Position numbers and translations under genes: made by a program. Under the pieces are notes generated by a model. It was not told the origin of the DNA and did not search any database. It saw nothing but the letters and a program-made list of their open reading frames with translations. Below, one piece after another: positions 12,701-23,300 of a stretch of DNA of 64,000 nucleotides. Every line of letters begins with the position of its first letter. The stretch's first letter is position 1. Source of the DNA: Streblospio benedicti (Eukaryota; Annelida; Polychaeta; Spionida; Spionidae); NCBI GenBank assembly GCA_019095985.1, contig CM032661.1, forward strand, positions 15,959,236-16,023,235. Direction: 5' to 3'.

Positions 12701-15700
12701 AAAACTAAATTAAAGGAGACAACATCTGAAAGATTTCTGGAGACTTTACACAGCTCAAGCTTGAAAAACATAACATTTCTAGAGGTGTTTCCTTGTACCT
12801 TAATTGTGCGAATTAGTCTTATTTCTATTGCTTCCTCTAATATCATGTCACTCGGCTCTTTTCTAGGGCAGCTGATAATTGGACAAAATTAATTCAACAC
12901 CATTTAATTTTTCTCTCGTGAAATTGATGAGATAAGAATTTGTATGTAGTTATTTGGATGCTCACAAATACTTTAATTTACCCTTGAATTCATATACTTT
13001 AATAGTGAATCATTAAATTATGGACATTCTGACAATTATCAAAATAATTCAGAAAAACATGACCACATATCAAATACGTCACTTAAATTGCATCCAACTG
13101 TGACGCGAGTTTAATACTGACAGATCAGCCATTCACTACCCCCACGCATGACTGCACGTCCATCCCACTGCCCAGCACGTTCTGTGCTCCCAGCATGCAC
13201 TGCTGCTTCCAGGTAAACATTTCCACGAGACACCACTGAGCACATGACACTTACATTTCTCAAGAAAACCTCAATATTGTGGGAAAATGCACAAATACAT
13301 TACATCATGGTAATACATGGAAAATAAAATGATATCATGTTTTTTTATTAATCAAATCACTTCCATGTGCTTGGTAATTTTTTCAATCCATCAGAGTTGA
13401 GTATTATGTTTGCAGCCTCTACATACATTTTAACAAACTCGTTTGTATGAAGTACAAAATGCACCTAATTCAATGGTAGCTCAAAATACAAAACTTTAAA
13501 AAATAATACAAATGTCTCTCCAGCTTCTTATAAAAGAGTAAACTTTCACAGGATTATCCAAACAGATTAATAAAACACAAAGAAAGCAAAGCACACTAAT
13601 GTATTACTCTTACTTTGACAAGATCAATATGAACAAAAAAGATCACATCCGTTTTCCAAAAACTTTAAAAGAACATCTTGAATTTGAAACCGCACTCATG
13701 TCATTTTTTACATTTTAATAGTGATGATATTGAATTTTTTCATAATGCTTCTCATACAATTTTTTTATTATTCTATTATTTAGATGTTTGAAATTTTCAA
13801 ATGTAAGCAAATTTTACAATGACAAACAAGTGAAAGTCTAGCACATACCCAAAGAAAATGTGAGGATAAAGTCCTGGTGTCACATTATATTGGTGATGAT
13901 GATCATTGAACAACCTGCTGAGTTGGTCAATGAGTCATGACAGTTTAACAAATGTAGAAACAAACGGTCATTGTATGCATGCGGCTGCTGTAGTAACATA
14001 ATACGGTATCACGTCTTTAATTGAAGATACATCTATCAAGAACATGTCACAATTCTGGCATATTTATGTACAAGGCCGAATTCTCTGCGTGATTGGGGCA
14101 TACACACCATCTAACCATGCATTCACATACGCCTACCAGACACAACACAAATTGTGTGGAAGTCAATGTGGTGAATAGTTTTATGACAAAAATTCACATT
14201 CATGTCTACTTCGATTTGCTGTCTTCATGTTGCATTTGAGCAATTGCAGATTAATAATGTAATAATGAAAAAAAATAATAAATTTTCATAGTCCCCAATA
14301 TCAAACTAACTAAGAATTGAAATAAAGCCAGCTATTACGTGTCACAAGTTCAACTCCTCCAAACCCTATTTAAGTAACACATTAGTAACTCTCTAACACA
14401 GGGGTACACGAAAATCAAACACATATGTTGTCAGTCACTTTCCAAATCAGATTTTACGGTTTAAAAAATGATCTGATTTTGCAAGGCTAATTTGTAACAT
14501 TCTCCACATGGTTTGTGTGTGTGTCTCATCAAGCTCATGCTTTGTACACCATTCAGGGGTCACATTCTTGTGTATTTTCCAAGACACAGCTTGTTCCAAT
14601 CGAAAACCTCTGACATATCAATCATGGCCACAGTAGTTTGATGTTATCTGGCAGAAAATCCTATCAATTGTAAAAAGATAATAAAATCACTATAGTTTTT
14701 GCAGAGTTTTTTTGGTGGTCGATGCACTTTATTTTTGACAAATGGAAAAGGTACCAAATAAATTTACTTTACATGACAAAATGACATTGAACCTTCTGAG
14801 TAACAAGTCATGAACTTGTTACCAGACTCAAGAAAGCAAAACAACTAGCAGCTTGTACATGTAGTTTTCATATTTTCTTACAAACCTAACTACGTGTACA
14901 TGTACAAGCTTTTACTTTTTTATAGCTCTAGCACTGGGAATAATCTGCCACAATGTGACATTATCTTTTGCAGCAATTAAGATATCGCTTTTGTTTCAAA
15001 TTGTAGATTACTCTAGCTGATCATCATGGATCTTACAAATAAGAATGAAATATCAACTATGAAATAGAAAAGATATTTTTGGGGGGATGAACGTTAAATT
15101 CTGATATCAAATAAATTTGCCTATGAAAAAAGTTCATAATTTCACAAGTAGAGTGCTTTATGGAATTTGAGGGTTGAGTTAATCACAATATTTGGCTGGA
15201 GTACATACTGACTAGCTTGATACTAGATACTGGACACATGCCAGAGATTCCCGCCAGGATTTAGAGTAGAAAGCGTTCACTACAACTTAGCTTTCTGTGC
15301 TCAGCTCACGAACAGAATTAACAATGAATGGCTAGATCACCTACATCTGATAATTTCCAAATCATTTGAGTTAAACCTTTGTCTTAGCAAAAGAAGAATT
15401 ACATATATATCAGATATACCCAAGCGAGCATACTGGAAGAAAAATTCAACTTGAAATCTTTATCATTAGCAGTGTAACATCAGCTTGGAAGTAAGCTTTC
15501 ACACATTTTCAAAATTCTGCTAAGTCTTTTTCAATGAAAAAAGAATAAATCTCTTTTGATGATAGACTGGTGTGATACTGACTCATCAGAGTCATCACAC
15601 AAACAAAGGAAGGGCAGTACATAGGTATCTACGCACAGGGATACAGCTGTCAGTTCAACTTTGATTTTGTCAAGACATGAATGACTTATATCTCAAGGGA

Positions 15701-18700
15701 ATTTTATTTAGCTGGACTTACCGAAAATTTTAAGATAGTAAAAATTAACCTTGCAAGAAGATGTCATTACAAATCATCTTTAATAATTTACAATTTTTCA
15801 GCCATCTTTAAATGTTAGAAATGCAACCATATCAAATATGTTCGATAGTTACTCCAATTCTACCATTTACAAATAAACCAATTTTGACCTGAACACTTTT
15901 TTACAAATATAATATTGCAAAACCAACTTGAAGGAACATGGACATATTCCATGTGGCGAACATTTAGCCTAACTAGCACTTTACAAAATCTTGTAAACTG
16001 TAAATACAGCCAAGAAATGAGAACAAAGAATAAACAGGAGAGACTTGAGAAGACAAGGCTGAGATGATACTTCGCTTGGAGCAAGGTCTTCCTGGTAACA
16101 CTAGCCCGGTCATCAGACACCACTGGTCAAGGGAGGTGGGTCAAAACCAACAAACATGCTGAGATCCAATGGTATAATTCACGAACCATTATCAACATGC
16201 ATTGTGTGCATGAAACTCTAGTTTACTGTGTTACGTATGGCAAGCTTCTAATAGTCAAATTTATGAAAAATAAATATTTTGTAGAAGGTGCAATAAAACT
16301 GAAGTTATTATTGTAACTAGACCTTTTCCCATTATACATGTAGATATGCTATGATGATCTACTGAGATTGTCCATAGCTCAGCATAATCATCCAATGGAT
16401 CAAGGTATTCACCTAGCAATTTCGTAGTCAAAATATTTGTAATTTCATAATTAAATGTCATAGAAGTTAGTTTACTTTTGCCCAGTGACCCACACCTGCT
16501 TGGAAATAACTGCCATGTGCAGATGTGTGAAATATAATAACTACTTTTGATGTTTAGAAAAAATGTCAACATCTACTGACCAAGCGTCATTGTATACCTT
16601 GCATATGACACACGCCCATGTACCTGAATGAGACACCATATGGAAAATGTCTCCTTATATTGACTGTGTTCAATTCACACTAAATGAAAGAAAGCCTTTA
16701 GGAACACTTCACAGTGACCTTTACCTATGACCTGAGACTATGACCTCAGTGCCCCCGAATCGACCCATAGGGAAATTCGTAATATTGATGAATAGAGACA
16801 GGCAAACCTCATTGATGATGTAGCGTTGATCTTATTAAATTAAGCATAAAATTCTCTGACTTTCAAATACTATTCACAATGATAAAGTGTCTGTAGGAGA
16901 TTTCAAGGTTGGTTCAGGATTTTTCTAAATTTAAGTATCGCCATTTTTTCAAATTTCCTGATAACATCGGTAAAAAAAACTAGTTGGCAGCATACATTGT
17001 GCATACAGTATGAACATTTGCACCAACAAAAGACCTTGCATAACTCAAATAATGTGAAATGTGTCCACAAATTATGTCCTTCATTTTCATAACATTTTCA
17101 TCAAAGGGAAATGCAATATTTCTAGAAAGTAAAAGCAAATGTACAAAAATAAGAAAATAAGAAATTTAATAATTAGCCGAAAAAAATCATTATAGTAACA
17201 TGGCAAAAAGTGTGCAACAGGTCGTAATACAAGCCTGTCCTTTCTGCTTGATTAAGCCACGGACATAAACATTGCCACTGGTGCTATTTAACAAATCCTT
17301 GTATCAAATTGGGGGTTCAAGTTACGTGGTAATGCTGTACTGGGGTCGACATCTGACACCGGTGCCGATTGTCCTGATATGATTACTTCAGTCTTGATCT
17401 TCTAACTTCATGCAAGTAACGGGCATAGCTGTTGGTCTACGAAATGTCACAGTTTGTATGTCATCAACAACAACATTCATGACAAAGACTACATTTGTAC
17501 TTTCACTTGCAGAATGACAGGGGCTAGACATTGCCAGTATTGTACGCTGGAGCATTTCCTGAATTGTTTTAATCATAACATTGGCTTTTTTGTAAATTTG
17601 GTTTTCAGGCTAAATTGGGTAGTTTATATTATTGACAAAATAAAGGGAGCCTGCACAGGTATGAAATAATGGTGCTTTATTATGCTTCTTAGTATAATTC
17701 AGCATCTCGTCTCAGGTTTATTGCGTTTTCTGTACTTGTGATTCCTATATTTTATATGTAAATATATAAATGTAGCGGAAACATTTAGCTTAACTTCTAC
17801 AAACTAAAAGAAGAAAATCTTCCAAACCACTATACATTATTCATCCATTCATATATTCCCCAACACTATTTTAATTTGGTCACCCTTAAAGGTCCAGTGT
17901 CAACTTTAACGACACGCATACGAAATAAGTAGCCTGGTGTTTTTATATCAAAACATACCACCAAGCTGAGCAAACATCATCAATCACAGGGTTCTCAACT
18001 TTTCATTACCCCAAAAGATTAATTTTGATCTATTCCTTGAGTGTATCACATTTAATTTCTCATCACTTTTTATTACATGGTCAAATCTCATGTTAATTAC
18101 ATTTCGATTGACGCAAAACGTTGAGAGAACATTTCCATTACAATTCAGAGCAGACAGATGTTGCAAACGTTAAAAGTAATCTACCATGTACGGCTTGATT
18201 ATTAAAATGATGAATCACATTCATGCAAACAAGTTTTCGATGCAACTTGTAAAGCCCAGCTGTAATCTGTTACCAGCAGATGGACTACTTGTCGGCTGGT
18301 GATAGTCAGTTGCTACACACCATGATAACATTACTGCAGCAAGATAAATACTGAACTGTAATCTGGCACTTCACCCTTCATCAACTCTTCCACCGTATTA
18401 TGCGATGTTTGCCAAGATAAGCACAGTAAAAATCAAATGTGACACTCAAAAATACAGATTGATTCAATCATATAGAATGATTGTAGTGATGAATATCATG
18501 AATGTTGCATAACTTGCTTGGACTCTTCCGTTTTTGTGATGTATAAACATTTCACATTCAGTCTATCTCAATAGGAAATCTAATATTGCATTGTATCTCC
18601 AACACAAACTTCAACTCCTGATCTTGACTGTCATTATCTTACAATGACACTATGATAATAGTACTGATACCTTTCCAGAAGTGACAGGTGTACTCCCATT

Positions 18701-21700
18701 GCATTTAGTCACTGCTGTGCATCTCTTGCTCTACTGGGATTCATTATCCAAAATTGTCGATGACAATCACATTTGTTTGTTTACAAAATATAGCCACAAA
18801 AGCAAGGAATATTCTGAAATGAATCAAATCCCTCCTCCTCCTTCTCTTTCCTAGCATCCCATCCATCATGGAAACACAAAATCCCGTCTCTACCCAAGAC
18901 AGCCACACTAATAAAACCATATTTTGCATCAATGGCTACTAAAAATGTGTGGTGAAACCAGAATTCACAAAACCCTATGTGTGTATGGTGAAACCTCTCT
19001 ATTATGACCATCCCTGGGCGTGGTCTCAATAGGGAGGTGGTCTCTGTATGAAGGTTTGCATTGGTTCCTACATGAGCTTTGGAACTGCACAAAATGGTCT
19101 TATAATTGAGGTCGTCTCTTTATAGAGGTGATCACAGTGGGAGGTTCTACTGTACGTGTTTAACTACTCACGCTGCACGGTGACAGTGGCGGGGCGGCTA
19201 CGCATGCCAGTCGAGTGTTCCGTGGACATCACCTGACACTCGTACGACGCGTCATCTTCCAGCTGCACATTGGAGATCATCAGGTTGTAGGTGCCTGTAA
19301 CAACGACCAGTGACGTTAGATGAATGAAAGACAGATGGATTGGATAGATGGATGGGAAAGGTAGGCTTGTCCTGAGGGGTTACCATACGGGTTTGAATGA
19401 TTATGAACAGCAACTATATTGCCATGCTGTAATGGTCAGTCACCCCAAGACTCCATGAGCTCTCATTGAACAAAATGCTTATTTGGCTGGATAACGAACT
19501 GCCCAATACAAAGAGTTGAGAACTGGCTTTACATGTGAATCAACAAGCATTTATATTGTTTAATTCATTGTAAGTTGTAGATAATAGATAATAAACGATC
19601 ATTAATATTTTGCAGTTCTGATCAACAGTTAAAAGTATTTTGTGATTCAGATCACTTTGTTAAATAAGAAAAAGCATACACATATAGAATATAAACAGTC
19701 CAGTGGCGAGAAGAGATTCAAAGAAAGTGAATGAGAATAAATAAACTAAACCAATTTTGAAATTATTCAATGTTTTCAAAATAACAACAAAATGAAAATG
19801 TCTATCAACAAAGCATTATTCATATAATGTGAGTGAATATGTATGAGAAAGGAGTGAATGACAATATTACTAATTACGAATTGGACATACAGCTATTCAC
19901 ATGATTAGAATAGAGTGAACAATTAACAATTATACCTATTAACAACAAAAATGTTTAAAACAAACACAGCCAACCCCAACCCAAAGCTCTTACCATTTCC
20001 TGGTGGGTCTGAGAGAAACAAGATAGCAAACACACAATTAGTCACTATTTCATCAACAAAATATCATAATCGTTTAACTACTAAGAGTGTAATGGTGAAA
20101 GATGATCATCTGCCTCAGATTACTTACATAAATACAAGGTGAATTTATACAACTTTAAAGATGATTTTAAACATGTACATTTACTTCAAATTACTCAAAA
20201 TTACTCAAAATTACAATCTGTATATACTTCAAAAATATGATTCAAGGTGCATTGTTCTTTTACCCTCCATTAACAACGTAAAACTCACCCATTGACTCGA
20301 CACCAACTAAAGTATATCTGGGGAATCCGTGAAGCTCTCTCTCCATCCCGAGACCAAACTTGTTCCTCGTCCATTGCACTGGACCCTGAAAAATACATCA
20401 CAACAGTGAGTTACCACCTGCTTTGTGCCTTTCAATTCAAACAGTCGATATATTGATCAATATTGAATTTGGATAACCATTATATTTCTATTGCCTATGT
20501 GAGCATGAATGTCAGAGAAAAATCAGATTCAAATATTAAATGATACTATCTAAAGATGAGGTAACTGAATGAGCTGGCATTATTTCAAGGATTTACATGC
20601 AGTGCCCGATTACAAGTGGTGACTGAGTCTGGAGCCCAATTGACCAAGTAACTCCATATTTAAGAAAAGAATGCATATAGATACGATGAAAATGCACAAC
20701 TAAAAAATGTCCCCCAATAATCATCACAAATTCAACAACTAAACTTCCATATATGTTAAATTTGTAAAGAATAACACCAAAGTGTCTCATTGGCAGCCCT
20801 CATTGGACAAACTGTAAGCAGTCATGCAATGTCACTGAAGGTCCCAAAAACCGAGTCTCAGCCAGGGGCCCACACCAAACTGTAATCATGCACTTGCATA
20901 TGTTGATAATCTGATTGACAAAAACTCAAGATTTTCATATTCATAAATGCATAGCTGATAAAGATGAGTGTACCTGAAGGTTGTCAATGGAACACTCCAG
21001 GATTACTGTTGATCCCTGGATGGTGAACTGGTCCTGGGGCTGCTTTAGGAACTTCTGCTCCCCTAACACTGGAATAAAATGCACAACGTATGTGAAAACT
21101 GAATAGATATATGTTTATGTTGAGTGTTCGTGTCAGATACATGTCCAATAACAAAGGCAACAATATCATTTCTTTGACTGGAAAATAGCCTTTCTTTGTT
21201 ACCAAATTTATTCTGTTCATTATGACCATGTCCAAGGAGCCCTGTACATTGCAAACTTGGAATAATATTTATTGAAGTCTGAAGGTATTTTCCATACATC
21301 AAGCCACAAACATTGCACTAACGAATCAGTAATCAGTGTGTGTTACACGTTATCATACTACATGGTGCTGTACAAACAACAGCATTGTAATGTGACTAGA
21401 GTGGCAGAAAATTTGCAACATTACAAACTTCAAAGATTTTGGAATTTATTCAAATATTCTTTAGTGCAACGAAGATTTCACACTTCTTGAAATATTCACA
21501 GAACCTAAAGTTGACATTTTGACTCTTGTACCTTGTATTTTATTTAAAAAGCTCATAACTTTTTTCTAAATATTTCTCATGATCAAAATGTATGCATACA
21601 AATATTGACTGTATGAAATTCATATTCCTTGAATTATAATAGCGATTTGAACGAAATATTTCTTGAAATGCAGTCTTGTCCAAATATAGAGAAAAAGATT

Positions 21701-23300
21701 TGGTGAAAGTCACAATCAATTTCACAAGAGTCAGCACACGTCATGTTGAATTTAAAATTCAAACCATACTGCACAGTAAGATTGAAATGCGGAATAAGTT
21801 AAATGTACAGTCTCAGTTGGAGACCTTCTTCACTAATGAAACACTGTCACTGTATGTCAATGACTATTATTGTGAGACTCAGACTTGGTCTCAATCTTGT
21901 TCAATACATCTGATTCAATGATTTTGAACTACATACAGGTACTAGATCCAGGTGTAACTCATGATAAAATAACATTTGAAAATAAGTTCAAAATATAATC
22001 AGATTCTTTATGTACATTATACACTATATCTACATAGACACAGCCTTTAGTGAGTGGACAGTGGTTTTTATGCTTAATAAATCAAAACATAATTTTTCAA
22101 AGTTGTTTGGCTAGATATATATATATATTATTCAATAAACAAACAAAATATATCCAATTTAATTACACTTATTTAAATCCTGCATACTTAGTTTCCTAGG
22201 ACCACTAGGATCTAAATGGGTAAGAATAAATCCTTAAGGTGTAGTGGTTTCTGCACTTAAAAAAATGATAATTTTAAGAAAATACTACATGTAGCTGAAA
22301 ACTCAAGAACACGACACATTTGATAAAGGTTATAAAGCGGAAGAATAACATGGTCAATCATCTCTGATGAAACCGTGCATGTTGCTAGTCTATCTGCAGG
22401 TCATTAACATACCTCTGGCCAGCAGATAATTAATGATAACTCCAGAAATGCTCTAATGAACTTCTCCAATCTCGAGAATTATTTTAAGAAAAGTCTATGA
22501 ATTTGGACCTTAGAATCCAATCACGCTCATGAATAATATTCATGATTAGGTTGTTTTATTTCGTATTTCAATGTACTAAAGCAAGGGGACTCTTATAAAA
22601 ATGTTATTTCAGAAATGAGTAAATTTATGGATCTGATACACATGGACTGAATTTAGACGGTTAAGTTCTCACAGAATGTACGAGGTAGACTTAATCCTAA
22701 ACTACTTGTTTATATTACTGAATATTCAATTGATCATTAAGTGGCAAATCCAGTGGGGTGCGGGGAGCACCACCACCCTCCTCCTACCCACCCCACCCCT
22801 CCGTTTTCCAAAAATCTGGATCTGCCAGTGTCATATTGAGATAAAAACTTCTTTATGTAATATGCTTTACCATAAAACACAATAGATATCATATTCATTA
22901 AATAGATTACACTTCAATATATGACACGCTTTCATTGCAGACTGATATTTGATATAATTGGACTATTTATAAAAGAGCATATCTGATTTCCACTTTCAAC
23001 TAAACTATTAAACACTGAAATCATGTAGTGTTATAGTGTTTAATAAATGTTGTACCTATCAAAATACAGCCAAACATATTATGTTTTAGAATGGCCTATA
23101 ACCTTTAATGATCAACATGGACAATACTTGCAGAATAAACATGAAATGTTGCAACTCCAGAGTTAAAACTATGTTAGATAGTTCTTCAGCATCTAATAAA
23201 CAACTACAATATAAAGAGAGCAATTACCTGTCGGGAGCATTATCACCATCCAAAACAGGAAGGCTGCCATGGTAATGCAGTGATGATTGCTAGGAAACAT
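6571..23300 (-). CDS. Kirre/Neph/SYG-1-type immunoglobulin adhesion receptor (16 coding exons)
   Basis: Single-pass cell-surface receptor of the Kirre/Roughest/Neph (KIRREL)/SYG-1 family, which mediates homophilic and nephrin/SNS-type heterophilic adhesion in myoblast fusion, synapse choice and slit-junction formation. Coding exons, 5' to 3': 23300-23228, 21068-20974, 20385-20289, 19294-19172, 12301-12132, 11882-11741, 11038-10930, 10564-10413, 9946-9787, 9474-9380, 9203-9056, 8722-8574, 8189-8079, 7656-7481, 7196-7075, 6790-6571. All have GT/AG borders. Lengths total 2142 nt (713 residues plus stop) and phase is preserved at every join. Residues 1-27 are the signal peptide. Ig domains lie at about 28-129, 131-233, 234-320, 321-405 and 406-504, each with its Cys pair and core Trp. 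The helix is at about 511-534 with RRR stop-transfer. The 176-residue tail has YxN sites, two FPPPP motifs and a C-terminal STNV (class I PDZ ligand, cf. THV in Neph1). The first Ig has the family block QWTRNKFGLG. Length is close to vertebrate KIRREL1. Confidence 0.95.
7075..7196 (-). CDS. Kirre-like exon 15 (cytoplasmic tail)
   Basis: Encodes ERMNRSYDYADGYGNNAGYD, then PYRRAPGDYGTYPGRAGGFD, very rich in Tyr and Gly. GYGN is a further YxN motif. Acceptor ACATTGCAG, donor GTAAGG. Confidence 0.9.
7481..7656 (-). CDS. Kirre-like exon 14 (juxtamembrane tail)
   Basis: Encodes an acidic Ser-rich stretch (ESGSESSEDSLQKK), then KFDVYGNPIDAWRTENYYN and AEYDELSYPHK. VYGN and YYN are YxN motifs of the kind bound by the Grb2 SH2 domain, which is known to act on vertebrate Neph1. 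Acceptor TTGCAG, donor GTAAGT. Confidence 0.92.
7873..7986. repeat. Diverged copy of the GACCACCTC MITE family
   Basis: Contains AAAACCT, AATTAAGACCACCTC, AAGAGAAGACCACG and AAGAGATCACCTC, resembling the better-preserved copies at 11.07, 18.98 and 42.98 kb. It lies in a kirre-like intron and is the most degraded copy. Confidence 0.45.
8079..8189 (-). CDS. Kirre-like exon 13 (transmembrane helix)
   Basis: Encodes EVVPMA, a roughly 24-residue run of V, I, L and G, then YLRRRALGS. This is the single membrane-spanning helix followed by a basic stop-transfer, placing the remaining residues in the cytoplasm. Exactly 111 nt; donor GTAGGT. Confidence 0.95.
8574..8722 (-). CDS. Kirre-like exon 12 (Ig5, second part)
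   Basis: Encodes YVMRSEDLPDGQRSVIEVTS, then DDDYGVYNCSVENGYG. DDYGVYNCSVEN carries the last Ig cysteine and an NCS glycosylation sequon. Donor GTAGAT. Confidence 0.92.
9056..9203 (-). CDS. Kirre-like exon 11 (Ig5, first part)
   Basis: Encodes KPRITSSAEQSARFGDIGII, then ECVMVSVPKPTAVVWSKDGK, with the Ig5 first Cys and Trp. Acceptor AAATTCAG, donor GTTATT, an atypical but GT-type donor confirmed by phase with the next exon. Confidence 0.9.
9380..9474 (-). CDS. Kirre-like exon 10 (Ig4, second part)
   Basis: Encodes DVKDADFGIYTCTASASGFP then INREVHLLKK. DADFGIYTC is the canonical Ig D-x-G-x-Y-x-C motif. Acceptor TTTCACAG, donor GTATGC. Confidence 0.93.
9787..9946 (-). CDS. Kirre-like exon 9 (Ig4, first part)
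   Basis: Encodes GPRFKGVAEHQAVDVGGDAI, then LKCEVDANPVPAVYWTRKD, with the first Cys and core Trp of Ig4. Acceptor TTTGCAG, donor GTACTT. Confidence 0.93.
10228..10286. repeat. Short dispersed repeat with G-tract centre
   Basis: CAGCAGATCCAGACTTTTCT, then a run of 13 G, then CCAGTGGATTT. It resembles the 22741-22828 segment (CCGTTTTCC...ATCTGGATCTGCCAGTG read in reverse), with a C/G tract between GGATC-containing ends. Probably two copies of one small non-autonomous repeat. Confidence 0.4.
10413..10564 (-). CDS. Kirre-like exon 8 (Ig3, second part)
   Basis: Encodes WFEGEVEVSGQTEAEYKLVA, then KSISCEATNTIG and STHTLNVE. ISCEATN holds the second Ig3 cysteine; the exon ends in the YGP linker typical of the Ig3-Ig4 junction. 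Donor GTAAGT. Confidence 0.93.
10930..11038 (-). CDS. Kirre-like exon 7 (Ig3, first part)
   Basis: Encodes YTPEVTMDVSP, then EVKFSCSAKSNPPEITWK, with Ig3 first Cys and Trp. The donor is GTGCGT, slightly weaker than its neighbours. A MITE copy lies 30 bp upstream of this exon. Confidence 0.92.
11068..11243. mobile_element. MITE-like element, best-preserved copy
   Basis: A 176-bp element bounded by CAGTACAACCTC and GAGGTTCTACTG, which form 12-bp inverted termini with one mismatch. Left flank is TA, as for Tc1/mariner-type insertion; the right flank is TT. Inside, GACCACCTCTATT-like units recur four or five times. It has no coding capacity. It lies 30 bp upstream of kirre-like exon 7, inside the polypyrimidine/branch-point neighbourhood. 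Confidence 0.7.
11608..11647. repeat. 20-nt tandem duplication
   Basis: ACACCATGGAACAGCAATCA occurs twice head to tail (11608-11627 and 11628-11647) without a mismatch. Confidence 0.9.
11741..11882 (-). CDS. Kirre-like exon 6 (Ig2, second part)
   Basis: Encodes SDGKREDATSLLEITPQKSD, then DRTIECRAINQAL and VQLEVQ. IECRAINQA carries the second Ig2 cysteine. Acceptor TTGTGTACAG, donor GTGAGT. Confidence 0.92.
12132..12301 (-). CDS. Kirre-like exon 5 (Ig2, first part)
   Basis: Encodes LPPDQPTVLDGP, then NLTCTALNGRPAPNVTWV with the Ig2 first Cys and Trp. The PP..P linker between Ig1 and Ig2 is typical of the family. It follows a 6.9-kb intron. Acceptor TTTTTTCAG, donor GTAACT. Confidence 0.92.
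13125..13215. other. GC-rich island inside a kirre-like intron
   Basis: About 90 bp of markedly higher GC with repeated GCACGT/GCATG words, in AT-rich intron DNA. On the plus strand it is flanked by a CAG before and CAG-GTAAAC after, and one frame stays open. On the minus strand one frame is open for about 30 codons and then stops. It may be a cryptic exon, an enhancer-like element or an old repeat. Confidence 0.3.
18983..19155. mobile_element. MITE-like element beside kirre-like exon 4
   Basis: Copy of the GACCACCTC family in the opposite orientation, with GGTCTCAATAGGGAGGTGG and TATAGAGGTGATCAC units. The right end is GAGGTTCTACTG followed by TA; the left end is degraded (TGGTGAAACC). It stops 16 bp from the donor side of exon 4. 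Confidence 0.65.
19172..19294 (-). CDS. Kirre-like exon 4 (Ig1, second Cys)
   Basis: Encodes TYNLMISNVQLEDDASYECQ and the final beta strand ending TVTVQ. DDASYECQ is the Ig D-x-A-x-Y-x-C motif. Donor GTGAGT; a MITE copy begins only 16 bp beyond the exon end inside the intron. Confidence 0.92.
20289..20385 (-). CDS. Kirre-like exon 3 (Ig1, core Trp)
   Basis: Encodes GPVQWTRNKFGLGMERELHG and FPRYTLVGVESM. The QWT...FGLG...RY block is the family signature of Ig1 and was the main clue for orthology. Acceptor TTTTTCAG, donor GTGAGT. Confidence 0.92.
20974..21068 (-). CDS. Kirre-like exon 2 (Ig1, first part)
   Basis: Encodes EQKFLKQPQDQFTIQGSTVI then LECSIDNLQ, the mature N-terminus and first Ig cysteine. 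PQDQ and the strand layout match the start of Kirre/Roughest Ig1. Acceptor TTCCAG, donor GTACAC; exits in phase 0. Confidence 0.9.
21069..23227 (-). other. Kirre-like intron (2.2 kb)
   Basis: Intron between the signal-peptide exon and Ig1. Contains a TA-repeat microsatellite near 22117 and the C/G-tract repeat at 22741-22828. No coding segment seen. Confidence 0.75.
22741..22828. repeat. Short dispersed repeat with C-tract centre
   Basis: GTGGCAAATCCAG near the left end and CTGGATCTGCCAGTG at the right end form imperfect inverted termini around a CCACCCC-rich centre. Related to the 10228-10286 segment. Confidence 0.4.
23228..23300 (-). CDS. Kirre-like coding exon 1 (signal peptide)
   Basis: Encodes MFPSNHHCIT then MAAFLFWMVIMLPT; the next exon completes VLG. 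The first ATG abuts the TTTTCAG acceptor. The second, Met11 at 23270-23268, sits in a strong ACCATGG context and directly precedes the hydrophobic core, so translation may begin there. Cleavage is likely after VLG. Because an acceptor precedes the ATG, the 5' UTR lies in upstream exons. Confidence 0.85.

Larger units (their letters stand above)
12302..19171 (-). other. Kirre-like intron (6.9 kb)
   Basis: Separates the Ig1 and Ig2 exons. Mostly AT-rich with no convincing extra Ig exon. It holds one GC-rich island (13125-13215), a small hairpin (15570-15600) and the 18983-19155 MITE. Confidence 0.8.

Noticed and set aside
15570-15600. Possible hammerhead ribozyme (CTGATGAGTC on the minus strand)
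   Set aside because: No GAAAC core follows stem II; only a short hairpin (GTGTGAT/ATCACAC with GACTC/GAGTC) remains.
15860-16123. Minus ORF in the big receptor intron as an alternative exon
   Set aside because: Has an AG before a GC-richer start but no plausible donor, and the translation becomes AT-random.
17305-17325. tRNA B-box-like GGGTTCAAGTTAC
   Set aside because: No matching A box or cloverleaf arms nearby.
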